Shown: positions 11,376-23,136, counted from the stretch's first letter. The stretch is DNA of 46,873 bases from Chara braunii (GCA_003427395.1 BFEA01000014.1:4297735-4344607), one strand, 5' to 3'. The notes: generated by a model not told the origin, from the sequence alone. Numbers and translations: made by a program.

Positions 11376-13373
11376 TTACTGGTCTAGGCTTTCCTGCAAT
11401 AACGTATTGACGAGGAGATACATTCCTCCCATCAGGTCCTCATGCCGTTCTACCTGGCTTGGTCCTTCCTCAATCGTCCTCATATCCTCCACCAGGCTAT
11501 GCGAGCTGGCCAGCGCTAATTCTATCATCCACTGAACATCCTTACCGCCATTCCTCCTTTCATACCCGTTCGGCGCTTGCCAAATAGGATAGCCTACACA
11601 GCTGGGCACTCGCGGCGACCACTTATTGATATGGAGATGAACATCTTCTTCCTGATCCAGAAATCCATCAACTGGGGGCGTATTCTCCACCACTTCCCCT
11701 TCCTGCTTATCCCAGTTGATCCGACTCAGCCAGTCTGCCCGGTTCTTACTACCAGGAATCCGTTCTAATTTGAAATTGAACATCCAGATGTACGTCAGTC
11801 ATCTGGCAATCGTTGGATCTGATGGAACGTAATTCCTTAGAGAGTAGGCCAGGGCGGTCGGATCCACTCTTAAAATAAATCTCCTGCCGAAGACATAGTT
11901 CCGGAAGATTCACAGACAGTGGAGGATAGCAAGGGTCTCCCTCTTGAACTGAGAGTAGTTCCTCTCTGTCGTACTGAGAGTCCAACTCTCAAATCGCAAG
12001 GGTCTTTCCTTTTCTTCCATGTCTGCCTGTATTAGAACTCCCCCTAAGGCGGTCGGTCCCGCATCCGTTTCGACAATGAAGGGTCGCGTCTCTGTGGCGT
12101 CATAATCTGNCNCTCCTAACACCAACCCTCCTTCTCGGAATTCCTCTTTCATTTTTGCCACCACCTCTTCTTGTTCCTCACCCCATACCCATTCCTGATC
12201 CTGACGGACTAACTTCCTCAGGTGTTCAGTCTTAGCAGCAAAGTTCTTGACGAAGCCCCTCCAAAATCCACACGTACCAAGGAAGCTCCTGACATCAATT
12301 ATTGAGTGGAACGGAACTGGCCACTCAGTAATCTTGTCCGTCTTCTTCACATCCGGCCTTCGGCCCTTCTCATTACAGACAATCCTCAAGATAGTCGCTT
12401 CCCTCATGCAGTGTCTGGATTTGGCCCCGCTTGCCATGAGGTTATGCTCTTCGAGCAGGCTCAGGACCTTTTCGAGGTCCTGGATGTGTTTCCAGACAAA
12501 GCGCCTTACCCCNGGTGAGACTTCGTCGCTCTCTTTCATCGCCGGCCCCTTCACTGTCAAATCATCAATGTATGGCTGTGTGATATGGGGGCTGACTGAC
12601 TGCATGGCCCGAATCATGGCCCGTTGGACCATTGCTACTGCGTTGGTCCACCCTTTTGGGGCCACGTTCATGTGGACTAATCCTCGCGGCGTGTGCATAG
12701 CTGTCACCGGCCTATCCGGCCGGTAGACTGGGAACTGATCGTATCCTGAGTAAAGGTCTATAAGCAAAATTATAGGCCTTCCAGCACAGGATTCCGACAG
12801 CGCGTCTGCATTCGACAGTCCTCCAGCATCTCGCACGGTCACTGCATTGAATCTTTGCAAATCCTGCACCTACCGCAGCGTCCCGTTAGGCTTAGTAAAG
12901 CAGAACCACGGGGACGCATACGGTCCACTTGAATAGTCGGCGACGTGAGTACGTATCTTGCCGTCAAGATAATCCACCACCTTCCTTTCCTCGTCAGGAT
13001 TGGGATATCGCGCCCCTCTCATATTCCAAGGCTCGTGTGGCACGGTGTGGATGCGGATCATAGGTATCTTATCTACATCCAGACTGCCACGCTCCTCGTC
13101 ACTAAACACGTAGGCGCGATGCTTTCTCTTCATTAATTCCACCATCAGCGTTTGCTCCTGAGGCAGCAGGAAATCAGACTTCCCTATGATCAACTCCTTC
13201 TCGTTCCCTTCGTTGATACGACATGGCCCTGCTAAAGCACTTTCCCTCATTTGTCGAATCAACCCTCGTTCCCTCTCGTAATATGCTTCTTTGTCCTCTG
13301 TAACGAGGACGGGTACTGGGCGGCACTTCTTATCTACCGTCTTGTACCGCCTTTGAGAACCCTGCTTGAGCCG
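11376..13373 (-). pseudogene. Gypsy reverse transcriptase-RNase H
   Basis: The linker KTVDKKCRPVP precedes RT. RT motifs follow: SPWFCFTKPNGTLR, LLIDLYSGYDQFPV, TPRGLVHMNVAPKGWTNA and the catalytic YIDD in QPYIDDLTVKG. The connection FLGTCGFWRGFVKNFA and the RNase H motifs FIVETDAGPTALGGVL and WTLSTTERNYSQFKRETLAI come next, then LERIPGSKNRADWLSRI. One frame runs through all of this but is cut by TAG 12870-12872, TGA 11910-11912, TGA 11799-11801 and TAA 11376-11378. The first replaces a Trp expected after TLR, so it fits TGG to TAG. Two ambiguous bases lie near 12110. Confidence 0.93.
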
Positions 13374-13990
13374 TCCCCTAAANAAGGCCGACTCACAGAT
13401 TGTGTTTGCGCTGATGCGGGGTTCCCTCNACTGCCTGGGAACCGATATACCAGTTCCAACCTTCCTGCCTCAGGGCATTCCAGAACTTGTTCCCTCAAGT
13501 CCTGGATGGCATCCAGATCTGCCATCTCATGCGCGACCACCAGGTCCATGGCCTTCCCAACATCTGACAGGCTGAGGGAAAATACTTCCACCCTCTCTCC
13601 TGCTTCGGGTTCTTCCCAGAGCCTCCTGCGCTCCCCTTCCGACTCCTCGATTGTGAGTGATCCTGGATTGGGCCGGTTCCTTATACTCCTTGGCCCGATA
13701 TTCCTGCAAGTAATTATTTCATAATTTCCGCAGGCAGGATCGCATAAGAGGAGGATCAACGTCCCATCATGTTTGTTGAACATCACGGTCTCTGTCCTGC
13801 TTAGGAATTACCTCCCCAGGAGGATTCTATGGTCCACGTCTGGCATTATGAAGAAACATGCCCTGACCTTCACCTTTTCAACCTCGACGAGCACATTCGA
13901 GGCTGTCCCGCAAAACATGGCCTTACAGCTGGCTCCATGCAGAATACCGCAGTCAGAACGGTCTATATCCAGCCCGAATCTGATCGCGTC
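13334..13990 (-). pseudogene. Gypsy aspartic protease, C-terminal part
   Basis: This frame picks up where the gag frame is lost. It shows the second half of a retropepsin-like domain, ending in ACFFIMPDVDHRILLGR; the ILLGR pattern is typical. The first half, with the active-site motif, is in the preceding frame (MVDTKAEMNII near 14000), where the expected D-T/S-G-A reads DTKA. A one-base indel in a G-run near 13985 separates the halves. A TAA at 13808-13810 follows ILLGR, and the frame continues as a linker to RT. The altered active site and the frameshift mean there is no functional enzyme. Confidence 0.75.
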
Positions 13991-16557
13991 CCCTTCCGAA
14001 TAATGTTCATCTCTGCCTTGGTGTCCACCATTGTTGCGCACTTGGAACCCTTCACCATCAAATCCACCGTACCGCAGGCTACGCACTTCCAGTCCATCTT
14101 CGTACCTGACTCTGCCCACTCTGCCTCCTTGGGCAGGATCGTACCCAGATGGATATTAGGCACTAGGCGCCGTGATAACCTCCCCTTCAGTTCATCGCGG
14201 AGTCGCAGGGCTGACGCTAGGATTTCCTTCAGGGTCATGAGGTCATTATGCCCTTCCAATAGCCGGTCAATCACCTTCTCTACATCAAATCCCTCTTCCA
14301 ACTGGACCGCGTATTTCTTCTTTTTGGGCGGTCCGTCATGTATGACCGGTTCGGCCTCTCCCCTGGTTCCCTTTTTCCTTGCCCGCTGCTCCGCTCTCTG
14401 ATCCTCTTCTCTGCGCAGCCTCTCATCCTCTTCCTCTTCATCATCGTCGTCCTCTACTTCCACAACCTTTTTCCTTCTTTCTGGTTCGTATTCCCTCCTT
14501 GGAGACTCTTGGCTGGTACTGGCCTTGGCTTGATTCCTCGTTCGCGCTGCCTGTGCCAGCCGGGCCTGCGGAGTGAGGGGTCTCCTCCTCATTCCTGGTT
14601 GAGGGCACGACCCCACCACATTTACTCCGGGTCGCCTAGGCGCTGACTCCGGGCCGGAGTTATAAAGGAATATTGTGGGGACATTAGACTTCCATTCTTT
14701 CACTCCTTCACAGAGGCCTACCAACTCCTGTTGGTACCTCTCCATCTTATCCAGCAAGTCCTCCATCTTCTCAAATAAGACGGACAAAGGCTCCGTTCTT
14801 TCCTCCTCATCCTCGTCATCTGACTCGATGATTATGGCCTCTTCCGTCTCACTTCCTCCTCGCAGCCCTTGAGTCACTTCCTCATCGCTCCCCACTTCTT
14901 CCACCCCAAATGGTGGTTTCTCCTTTTCCTGCCATAGCCTGAATATGGCAGGGGGTGGTGGCCCAGCTGCCGCTCTTCGTTGGGGTTCAGCCCTCACTCT
15001 TCCAAGCCTTCTGTCAATGGCCTCCCCAAACTGATCGTAGATATTCCCATCCATAGTAGAGGAAATCAGTCCGCTTCTCTCGTCTTCCCGTCTTATATTA
15101 CAGAACCTTATAGTGTGGCTCTGCTGGTCACAATGTTGACAGATGACCGTCCTCCAGTCAAAGTGGGGTCTTCCATACCCCTGACTTCCCTGATCCCCCC
15201 GGCCTTGATAGCCCTGGCCTTGGTACCCTTGGGCTTGACTCCCTTGGCCTTGGTACCCCTGGTCTTGACTCCCTTGGCCTTGGTACCCCTGGCCTTGACT
15301 CCCTTGGCCTTGGTACCCCTGGCCTTGGCCATTCCATTGCCTTCCTCTTCCGCCGTCATTCCTGCCTCGCCCCTTTCCTCCACCCCTCCCTTCACTGCCT
15401 TGATTGCCCTGCCCCTGGTTCCCACCTCCTACAACACTGCCCTGTGAACTGGGATCAGGTGACGGTGGCGGGGCCACAGGTTGGGCCTGGGCCACGGGGT
15501 AGATGGGTGGTGGCATACTCGTTTGCGGTCCGGCTACTGGCGGCGTGCTTCCCCATGGCACAATTGCGTTGATCACCGGCCAGGGCCACTGTCCACAGGA
15601 GGGCGCCCCACCTTGCGAGGGGCCCGTAGTAGATGATGGAGCCGCCACATTTAAAGGGGCTGCTGCCTGGGCCTGATGCGCCTGCGCTTTTCCTGATCCC
15701 TGTCCGCCCTGCGCCAAATTACGCACTTTGCGCTGGACCTTCGTCAGGTGCTGCGACACGGGCTCTTCCTCTTCCCAGAGCTCCTCCTAACCAGCCTCCT
15801 CTATCACTGACTCGTTTCCTTTTACTTCAACAGCCGTCACCACCCTCCTTTGCACCGGATCTGTCGCATACCCTAGCTGTGCCAATACGTCTGTAACAAT
15901 CCTTGTTACTCCTGGGGTCCCAGAAGCGGTCGCATCTCTTTCCTTTCTCTTTTGTCTTTGCAGGAGTACCTGACATTGTTCCACCTGGTCCAAGCACCCA
16001 ACTTCCACCCCTCTGTCAATGGTGGTCCAGGTGAGCTTAGTGCTACCTCCTCCATGTCTCGTCAATTCAACGGTCTCCGATGCTGTGAGTAGCCCCAGGA
16101 AGATGGCGCACTGTGCTTCCTCCGAAATCCCATGGACCTTCCGCGCCCTTTTCTTAAATTTTTGAACAAAGGCCCCTATAGTCGTAAAATCCTCTTTGTT
16201 CATCGCTTCAAGGTCCGTGGTAGTCAACAACCCGTCTCCCAGGCGGTATTTCATCTGCATCCCCTCCTTGAACCTCTCCCAGCTACCTTGAGCCGCATCT
16301 ATGACTTTCTTCACCTCCTGATGGTAGCTGTGGAGGACATACTGAAGGATGCGTTTAAACTTTACAACATCCGGCCGCCCGACCAAAGCTTGTTCCACCC
16401 GCTCTAGCCATTCTGAGACTTTCTCCCCACACAAATGGAAAGTATCGACCTTTGGGATGTTGCTCGGGTTCCTTTCATGTCGGTCGATGGCCGCGATGAG
16501 GTCATCGAGTGTCAGACCCTTCTTAGGAACAACTGATGCGCCGCCAATCTCAGGCAT
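13963..16557 (-). pseudogene. Gypsy Gag with zinc knuckle
   Basis: The start at 16557 (MPEIGGASVVPKKG) opens a retrotransposon Gag domain (EWLERVEQALVGRPDVVKF, WERFKEGMQMKYRLGD, EDFTTIGAFVQKFKKRAR). A TAG at 15787-15789 interrupts it, and the same frame then continues to 13963. The second part has a Pro/Gln-rich linker, about ten QGQG(Y/S) repeats (15180-15330), a CX2CX4HX4C knuckle (CQHCDQQSHTIRFC), the tail GNIYDQFGEAIDRRLGRVRAE, an acidic region and a KKKKYAVQLEEGFDVEKVIDRLLEG segment before protease. The stop fits CAG to TAG. Start choice: first Met of the frame, about 300 bp after the primer site. Confidence 0.88.
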
Positions 16558-16576
16558 CTTGACAGCGTCTTCTTTT

Positions 16577-16857
16577 TAAGTTCCCTGGCAAAAGAAAACA
16601 AGCACATCCCCTTTATTCAACACTATACCTTGACCGGTCTATTCTATCCGTCCTACCTAACCCTTAGTACTTACTTTACCCAATGTTAACACGATCGTCC
16701 CTCATACTTCCCCTACTTGGGTAGGTAAATTTCCTCACCTACACTTAATCATTCATATATTCCTTCATTACCTTCTCAGCACCCATTTATGCCTTTTCTT
16801 ATTCACTTCTCATACCCGGATGTCGTTCCACCAGGGACAACGGTAGGCTTTCCGTTA
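16577..16857 (-). other. Gypsy 5' leader
   Basis: AT-rich sequence between the primer site and the gag ATG, without other ORFs. This is the expected place of the untranslated leader and packaging region. Confidence 0.45.
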
Positions 16858-16875
16858 TCCCCGGCAACGGCGCGA
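16858..16875 (-). promoter_or_regulatory. Primer-binding site, tRNA-Asp type
   Basis: The plus strand reads TCCCCGGCAACGGCGC at 16858-16873, the 3' end of eukaryotic tRNA-Asp apart from its last bases (GA in place of CA). On the minus strand this is the classic primer site of many plant Gypsy elements. It is 300 bp upstream of the gag start and in the right orientation, so it marks the approximate end of the 5' LTR near 16876. Confidence 0.7.
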
Positions 16876-16876
16876 C

Positions 16877-18157
16877 CTGTCAGGCGCATCGGTCCGGCAC
16901 CGCACGGGGGCAGCGCGGGACCCTCCCGGCCGCGTCACGCAGGAGTTGGTTTTTAGAACCCTTCGTCGCAATATACATGGAGCTTCCACAAGCCACTCCG
17001 GCCGGGTGCGCCAGCCATACCTCTCGCGAGCCTCTACGACAGGATAGGACCTACGCGAGGCACGACTTACCTACACCTTACGGGAGCTGTCATCTCCCTT
17101 CGGTGGGCGTATCCCCGCCGAGCTACCAGTCCACAGTACGAAAGTTAATCAGTTGCAATCGCAGAGGTGGACCAGCCGAGGGCGTTTCTCATTCACTGTA
17201 GCATAGGGGGTACGCGCGGTAATACGCCTCTATCGGACCCGCACGCGAACGGACATCTTGGGGGGGTTGAGGTCCCAAGCGAGACTCATCGTCGGCCGAC
17301 TAGGACGCATCCCACACACCACACGCATTCCACTTTACGAACACACATACACACAAAACAACATATATACGAAACGACACAATACCAACAACGCGACAAC
17401 GCTCCTAGCCCCTCGGTAGCCAACCCATAACTTCCCAATGCGGAAATCGGATAGGCGTCGCGGGCTTAACTTAGTATAAAATCGCGCGGACGCAGGGCAT
17501 ACTCACGTCGACTTGCAATGCAGGCATACACAAGCAGTCGCAACGATGGCGTACTATGTAGTGTCCATAATCAAGCGGTCCCTCATGGATCCGAGTACCG
17601 CTTATGACACTCAAGTGTCAGACTTGAAGTGTCGTGAGGGCCTAACCCTTCACGACATTGCACGGCTGAAGGAAAAGTCGTGCAGCCGCCGCTGCACCTT
17701 AGGCTCTCGACCTGAGTGTCTCGGTAGGTAAATCAAATAGGCTCTTCGCGAGGGAAAACCCTTCCCTTGCAGAGCCTAGGGCTTGGGATGTCCTGGACAA
17801 AGACCTGGAATCCCGGTCCAGGACCAAACGTCCGACTAAGAAAATCATCAAAAAGCAAGAGACAAGAATAAAAGGAGAGACCTCCCCTAAGCCCCTCAGT
17901 CTCAGCTTCTGAGCGGGCTTTAATGTGGGGGCTCTTCAACCCATGCAGACATTCATCCCAAGTATACCCATGTATACATATATAAGGGTTAAATATGTGG
18001 CGATCACTTCTCATGGTTTCGCTGGGGTCTCTCACAATAATACGTATATGTGTGATCGTAGGCAACCAAATTCAGAATCTGGTTCACAGCACATACCTGT
18101 CGTCACATCAACGAACCAAATCAACAGCCCACACACTACACGGAGTCAACCCCAACC
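16877..18157 (-). other. Presumed 5' LTR region (unpaired)
   Basis: By position upstream of the primer site this should contain the 5' LTR. A TATA-like ATATATAAGGG lies near 17976 (plus-strand reading), and a cluster of hairpins occurs at 17605-17824. No second copy was found 3' of the element and the upstream part is lost in the gap, so boundaries cannot be set. Confidence 0.35.
17605..17824. repeat. Cluster of five hairpins
   Basis: Consecutive inverted repeats: TGACACT/AGTGTCA (17605-17620); GTCGTGAGGG/CCCTTCACGAC with one bulge (17631-17656); GCACG/CGTGC (17660-17683); a two-part stem AGGCTCT...AGGGAA/TTCCCT...AGAGCCT (17739-17777); and GTCCTGGAC/GTCCAGGAC (17790-17798/17816-17824). This density is far above background and suggests a structured RNA leader or an intergenic hairpin cluster. 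Confidence 0.6.
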
Positions 18158-19037
18158 NNNNNNNNNNNNNNNNNNNNNNNNNNNNNNNNNNNNNNNNNNN
18201 NNNNNNNNNNNNNNNNNNNNNNNNNNNNNNNNNNNNNNNNNNNNNNNNNNNNNNNNNNNNNNNNNNNNNNNNNNNNNNNNNNNNNNNNNNNNNNNNNNNN
18301 NNNNNNNNNNNNNNNNNNNNNNNNNNNNNNNNNNNNNNNNNNNNNNNNNNNNNNNNNNNNNNNNNNNNNNNNNNNNNNNNNNNNNNNNNNNNNNNNNNNN
18401 NNNNNNNNNNNNNNNNNNNNNNNNNNNNNNNNNNNNNNNNNNNNNNNNNNNNNNNNNNNNNNNNNNNNNNNNNNNNNNNNNNNNNNNNNNNNNNNNNNNN
18501 NNNNNNNNNNNNNNNNNNNNNNNNNNNNNNNNNNNNNNNNNNNNNNNNNNNNNNNNNNNNNNNNNNNNNNNNNNNNNNNNNNNNNNNNNNNNNNNNNNNN
18601 NNNNNNNNNNNNNNNNNNNNNNNNNNNNNNNNNNNNNNNNNNNNNNNNNNNNNNNNNNNNNNNNNNNNNNNNNNNNNNNNNNNNNNNNNNNNNNNNNNNN
18701 NNNNNNNNNNNNNNNNNNNNNNNNNNNNNNNNNNNNNNNNNNNNNNNNNNNNNNNNNNNNNNNNNNNNNNNNNNNNNNNNNNNNNNNNNNNNNNNNNNNN
18801 NNNNNNNNNNNNNNNNNNNNNNNNNNNNNNNNNNNNNNNNNNNNNNNNNNNNNNNNNNNNNNNNNNNNNNNNNNNNNNNNNNNNNNNNNNNNNNNNNNNN
18901 NNNNNNNNNNNNNNNNNNNNNNNNNNNNNNNNNNNNNNNNNNNNNNNNNNNNNNNNNNNNNNNNNNNNNNNNNNNNNNNNNNNNNNNNNNNNNNNNNNNN
19001 NNNNNNNNNNNNNNNNNNNNNNNNNNNNNNNNNNNNN
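18158..19037. other. Assembly gap, 880 N
   Basis: An unbroken run of N. Open frames that cross it have no meaning. Confidence 1.
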
Positions 19038-19193
19038 TATACTAAGTCAGATATGAAAGCATAATTAATCTCTAATTCTAGAAAGTCAAATTCTGTCTAA
19101 CTCTCTGAATTAGTAGAAATTTGGGCAGCACTCCCTTTAGAAAGGGAGACTTTCCTGATTTATACTAAGTCAGATATGAAAGTAGAATCAAGA
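19038..19193. repeat. Satellite, same family as 1-515
   Basis: About 1.3 units of the ~120-bp satellite, including the perfect CTCCCTTT-AG-AAAGGGAG hairpin near 19131. It is in the same orientation as at the window start and passes without a spacer into acidic coding sequence at about 19194. That abrupt junction is either a real breakpoint or an assembly artefact at the gap edge. Confidence 0.85.
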
Positions 19194-21883
19194 AGGGGAG
19201 GAAGAAGGGGAAGAAGAGGTGGAAGGGGAGGAAGCGGGAGAAACGAAGCTAATTGATTTGTTTGAAGGAAGGGAGGGTGCCGGGTCTGGAGAAGACGAAG
19301 TGGAACACAGTGAGGACGATGCCGGATCTGGAGAGTCGTCTGACGAGTTCGGACAACTGTACGGAGAGCGTCACGAGGATGATGTCGACGACGATGCCAC
19401 GACAATAGAGATGGAGACACAAGTGGTCAGCAACCTTTTCGCAGAGCCTGAAGATTATGCGGTCCGGCCACTGACGTCTGTTGTCGACTTGCAGCACCGG
19501 TTCGACGAGGCTTCCGTCGATATCAACCCGTCTGAAAAAAGTCGACGTATAAGCATCGACGAAGTTATCGACGGTATCCTCGGCGACCACAACGTGTCTG
19601 CCCGTCCGTCCTCAACTGCCAACGTCGCATCTTCCGTGGCAGCTGCCCTCGCTTCGTCGCCGCCGAAGTCTCTGGTGCCGCAGGCCACCCTTGTCGCCGA
19701 AGGGGAAGGCAAGTGCGGTGGAGGACAGCATGTGACGTCCCCAAAAAAATCGAGGTTTGGCGGTCAGGCTCTCGACGTGCTCGCTTTGCCTGCGCCAAAT
19801 TCACCATCGAAGGAGCGGAGAGAGAAACAGACTGGTAAGCCGTGAAGAACGCCTGCGCATCGAGATGTCGCCGGATTACAGTCCGCGCTATACACACGAC
19901 GACTGTCCACACTGTCTGTGCATACGGGAAGTTGCTACAGCCAGCAGCCCTTCCTACTCCAGCTCGTCGGCCTATCTGTGACCCGGCCGGGTTGCTAGTC
20001 GAGGGCGGCGAAAACATCGTCCAAAACCTTACACTCCATCCAAGGAAGGATCTGCCCCGACTGAAAAAGTGGCCAAGGTGCTAAGAAAGTGGCCAAGTAC
20101 ATGGACTGACAGTTTTCCCTTCTCGGGAATAGTGTCGGTTTTAGTCCGTCGGGATCCGAACTTCCTTTGTCGATGCGTGATGTGGTCAGTCTCAGTGGGG
20201 CTGGTGTGTTGAAAAGTCCGCCGCAGTCCGAACTTCGGGGATTGATGGCCTCTGGCTTCTGTGAGTTGTGGTGGTTTTCCTTTGCGAAGTGCGGGGGGTG
20301 ATAAGCTCGAATGTTGCAGTCGTTTTGTTTTCCAGTCGCACAACCGCACCTGGGTGCACATGACCACGCAAGATCAGGGTCCTGTGGTCGGAGAGGTCCT
20401 GCTTGACTGTAGGTCAAGGTGCTAAGAAAGTGGCCAAGTACATGGACTGACAGTTTTTCCTTCTCGGGAATAGTGCCGGTTTTAGTCCGCCGGGATCCGA
20501 GCTTCCTTTGTCGATGCGTGATGTGGTCAGTCTCAGTGGGGCTGGTGTGTTGAAAAGTCCGCCGCAGTCCGAACTTCGCGGATTGCTGGCCTTCGGCTTC
20601 TGTGAGTTGTGGTGGTTTTCCTTTGCGAAGTGCGGGGGTGATAAGCTCGGATGTTGCAGTCATTTTGTTTTCCAGTCGCACAACCACACCTGGGTGCACA
20701 TGACCACGCGAGATCAGGGTCCTGTGGTCGGAGAGGTCCTGCTTGATTGTTGCGTCTGTACGAATGTATGGTTCTCATTTTTCGTTTTGTCTTTCTTCTG
20801 TTGTACAGGGATGTTGTCGTCTCGAACACGGAGGTTCTCCAAATATCAAGAGCACATATTGCAGAAAGTCCCCGGGTTGAGTAAAAAACACAAGGATATG
20901 TTAAAGGCATCAGGGGTTGATATCGAGATCGGGAAGAAGGAGTACACCGTTGCCATTGAGGAATGTCTTTCCCTTCTTGCCCCAGAGAAAGGGACATATC
21001 CAGAATCTGTGAGTAGGGGTCAGGCCATGTACGAGAAGTACTTAGCAACGCGTCATGCACTGGGGGACAATGTCTAGAACTCCGTTTCTCACTACCCCAC
21101 GTGTCCTTTGCTCGATGTTGTGCAGTGCGGGCAACAACTGCAGCACGCGGGAAAAATTTCGTTGCGACGATTGCGCCTCTGAGCTTGCGGGTTTTTGACG
21201 ACATTGTACGAGGCTCGGTGTCGTCTAACACTATTCTCTCTATACTGGGCGATGGTCAATTTTGGATTGCAGCAAAAGATCTCCTCACCCTCTTGCATGT
21301 CAACGGCAGGGTGAATCATGAGGTGGTCAATTTCTATATGGCGTTGTTAGGGTCGACCGCATGTGGGTCACATGACATCTCTTCAGGCCTTCAAGTCTTC
21401 AGCTTTAATTCGTTCTTCTTCAGTAAACTGCGACTTCAAGGACACGGTGGGGTGCAGAGGTGGGCTAAAAACGTAGATTTGTTTCGTTACGGTATAATCT
21501 TCGTTCCTGTCCACAAAGATGATGATCACTGAATCCTCGTTTCCGTCAACATGAGAGATGACGTTCTCAAAATTTTTGATTCTTTTCCTCGCATTGTAGC
21601 TGATTCTAGTTTTTACCTTAGTGTTTTCGGGTTGATTGTGCACTATTTGGAACGTCAAACATCACATAGGCGGTCGGGTAGGAATTGGAAGTCCATGGTG
21701 GGAAATGTTGTGGTGAATGGAGTTCCGAGACAAGTGGATGGAGCAAACTGTGGTGTGTTCATGTTGATGTATGCGATGTTGTTGCAACATGGAGATCGAC
21801 CGCCTTTCCGGTTCTCTTGTAAAGATATTCCGCTTCTTAGACGACAATTAGCATCATGTGTCTTAGAACATCATTGTCTTTGA
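19194..21883 (+). pseudogene. Ulp1/C48-type cysteine protease gene, copy 1
   Basis: Exon 1 (to 19834) encodes a Glu/Asp-rich, low-complexity tail and ends at a good donor (G|GTAAGC). Exon 2 starts at about 20809 after TTGTACAG (RTRRFSKYQEHIL, ASGVDIEIGKKEYTVAIEE). Exon 3 starts at about 21126 after TGTGCAG and carries the protease domain: VDLFRYGIIFVPVHKDDDH with the catalytic His, IFDSF with the Asp, and QVDGANCGVFMLMYAML with Gln and the nucleophile Cys. A TGA at 21530-21532 stands exactly where the invariant Trp after His is expected (TGG to TGA); the frame is otherwise open to 21883. The family cleaves SUMO-like proteins and is common in plant DNA transposons. The 5' part is lost at the satellite and gap. 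The donor of intron 2 is unclear. Confidence 0.75.
20074..20752 (+). repeat. Tandem duplication of ~338 bp inside intron 1
   Basis: Two nearly identical units begin at GGTGCTAAGAAAGTGGCCAA (near 20077 and 20418) and run to the phrase on a TCGGAGAGGTCCTGCTTGA pattern. They differ by a few substitutions. The short ORFs in them are a by-product of the repeat. They lie in the first intron of the Ulp1 copy 1 gene. Confidence 0.85.
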
Positions 21884-23066
21884 TGGATTTGATTGACTTT
21901 GAAACTTTTTTTTAAGGTGTTCCATTTGTTGATCGTTAAATTTTGTAAATCGAGACATTATTAAACTGTCCTTCTGCCAGAGGCATTGCTTTCTTTTATC
22001 GTTCCGAGTTCGCATTATCTACGGCAAGCTCAATGCATGTTCTGCGTCATGTATGGGCTTTGTAATCTATGTCACGTAATGTTCCATGTTTCGAATTCTG
22101 CTCAAGTTGAAGTATTGTGTTCCATGTTTCGAATTCTGTTCAACTGGAAGTGTAAACATGATTGTGAAACTGGTTGGTGGATGAATGAAGAATCTCATCT
22201 TATGTGAAATTGATCAGTGGATGCCCAAACCTTCTTTGCATGACCATTTAAAATGCGGATATTCATCGTGATGGAGCACAATTTAATCTAATTCAATATA
22301 ATTACATTGCTAATTTTGCTTACAAAAGTTCAACAACTATGGATGTCAACAAACTTTCGCATTTGGGCCGACTGGGCGGGCATGCCTATGTCCAAACACT
22401 GTAGTCAAAAATGAATTCGTATGAAAGAGGACAGTGTCACAATATAGTTACTGTATCTTTCATCACATTTATGAAATTGAAGTTTGACAAGTTAGGATCA
22501 CGGCACACTTCCGCACAGGGTTCCCTTTGGTGTGCCAATCGTTGTGCGTTTATGAAGTTTGACGAGTATGGATCCCAACACACTTCCCCACAGGATCACC
22601 AACATGTTTTTGAAGTTCAACAAGTAACGATCCCAACACACTTTCACATCTGGGATTTCATTTATGAAGTTTCACAAGTATGGATCTCAGCACGCTTCTG
22701 CATGTGGTTAACCCCTGGATGGGCATGCCTACGTTGCTTAGGCTGCAGCTAAAAATTAATTCGTTAGAAAGAGGATACAGTATAATGTCTTATTTTAACG
22801 AATAACATGTTGTATGCCATGCGCTCACGCCAATCACCCAGGATAATCAACTCTGACAAGGCCATCGCGATCGGCAAATGCCCTGCAGGCCACAACAACA
22901 AAAAATTAGGCAAATGCTTTCACCCAACTCACAGGGAAAGAAAATAACCATGCCCCCCAAGGACGTCCGTCGAAACTCCGATGACGGACGTCTTGTTGAA
23001 CACGACCACCACCGCACGGCCGCACTGCACCCAGTCGGGCGAGAGGCACATCAACGGGCATGGCAG
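21884..23066. repeat. Non-coding spacer with short direct repeats
   Basis: 3' of Ulp1 copy 1. It holds a ~44-bp direct repeat (GTTCCATGTTTCGAATTCTG at about 22080 and 22120) and a degenerate tandem series around ATGAAGTTTGACAAGTATGGATC (22470-22700). No gene is supported. The last ~180 bp lie just outside the left end of the giant element. Confidence 0.6.
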
Positions 23067-23079
23067 GAGAGAGAGAGAN

Positions 23080-23136
<57 letters not shown>
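23067..23136 (+). repeat. (GA)n tract at the left end
   Basis: About 70 bp of GA with one ambiguous base. The right end carries (CT)n on the plus strand, so the tract reads as GA inward at both ends. That symmetry makes it part of the inverted repeat and not a microsatellite target site. Confidence 0.9.

Larger units (their letters stand above)
7116..16876 (-). mobile_element. Decayed Ty3/Gypsy retrotransposon with a second Gag-like ORF
   Basis: On the minus strand the order is primer site (16858-16875), gag (16557 to 13963), aspartic protease remnant, reverse transcriptase and RNase H, integrase (to 10079), then a further Gag-like ORF (9844 to 7116). RT before integrase is the Ty3/Gypsy order. 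Several in-frame stops (15787, 13808, 12870, 11910, 11799, 11376, 8570) and at least four frameshifts show it is inactive. The stop-bearing frames still carry family motifs on both sides, so these are breaks and not gene ends. Flanking LTRs were not identified; the 5' LTR may run into the gap at 18158. Confidence 0.9.

Noticed and set aside
17925-19064. Long plus-strand frames across the gap
   Set aside because: They consist mostly of N translated as X.
19249-20017. Minus-strand ORFs opposite the acidic exon of Ulp1 copy 1
   Set aside because: Antisense shadows of a low-complexity coding exon with a good splice donor.
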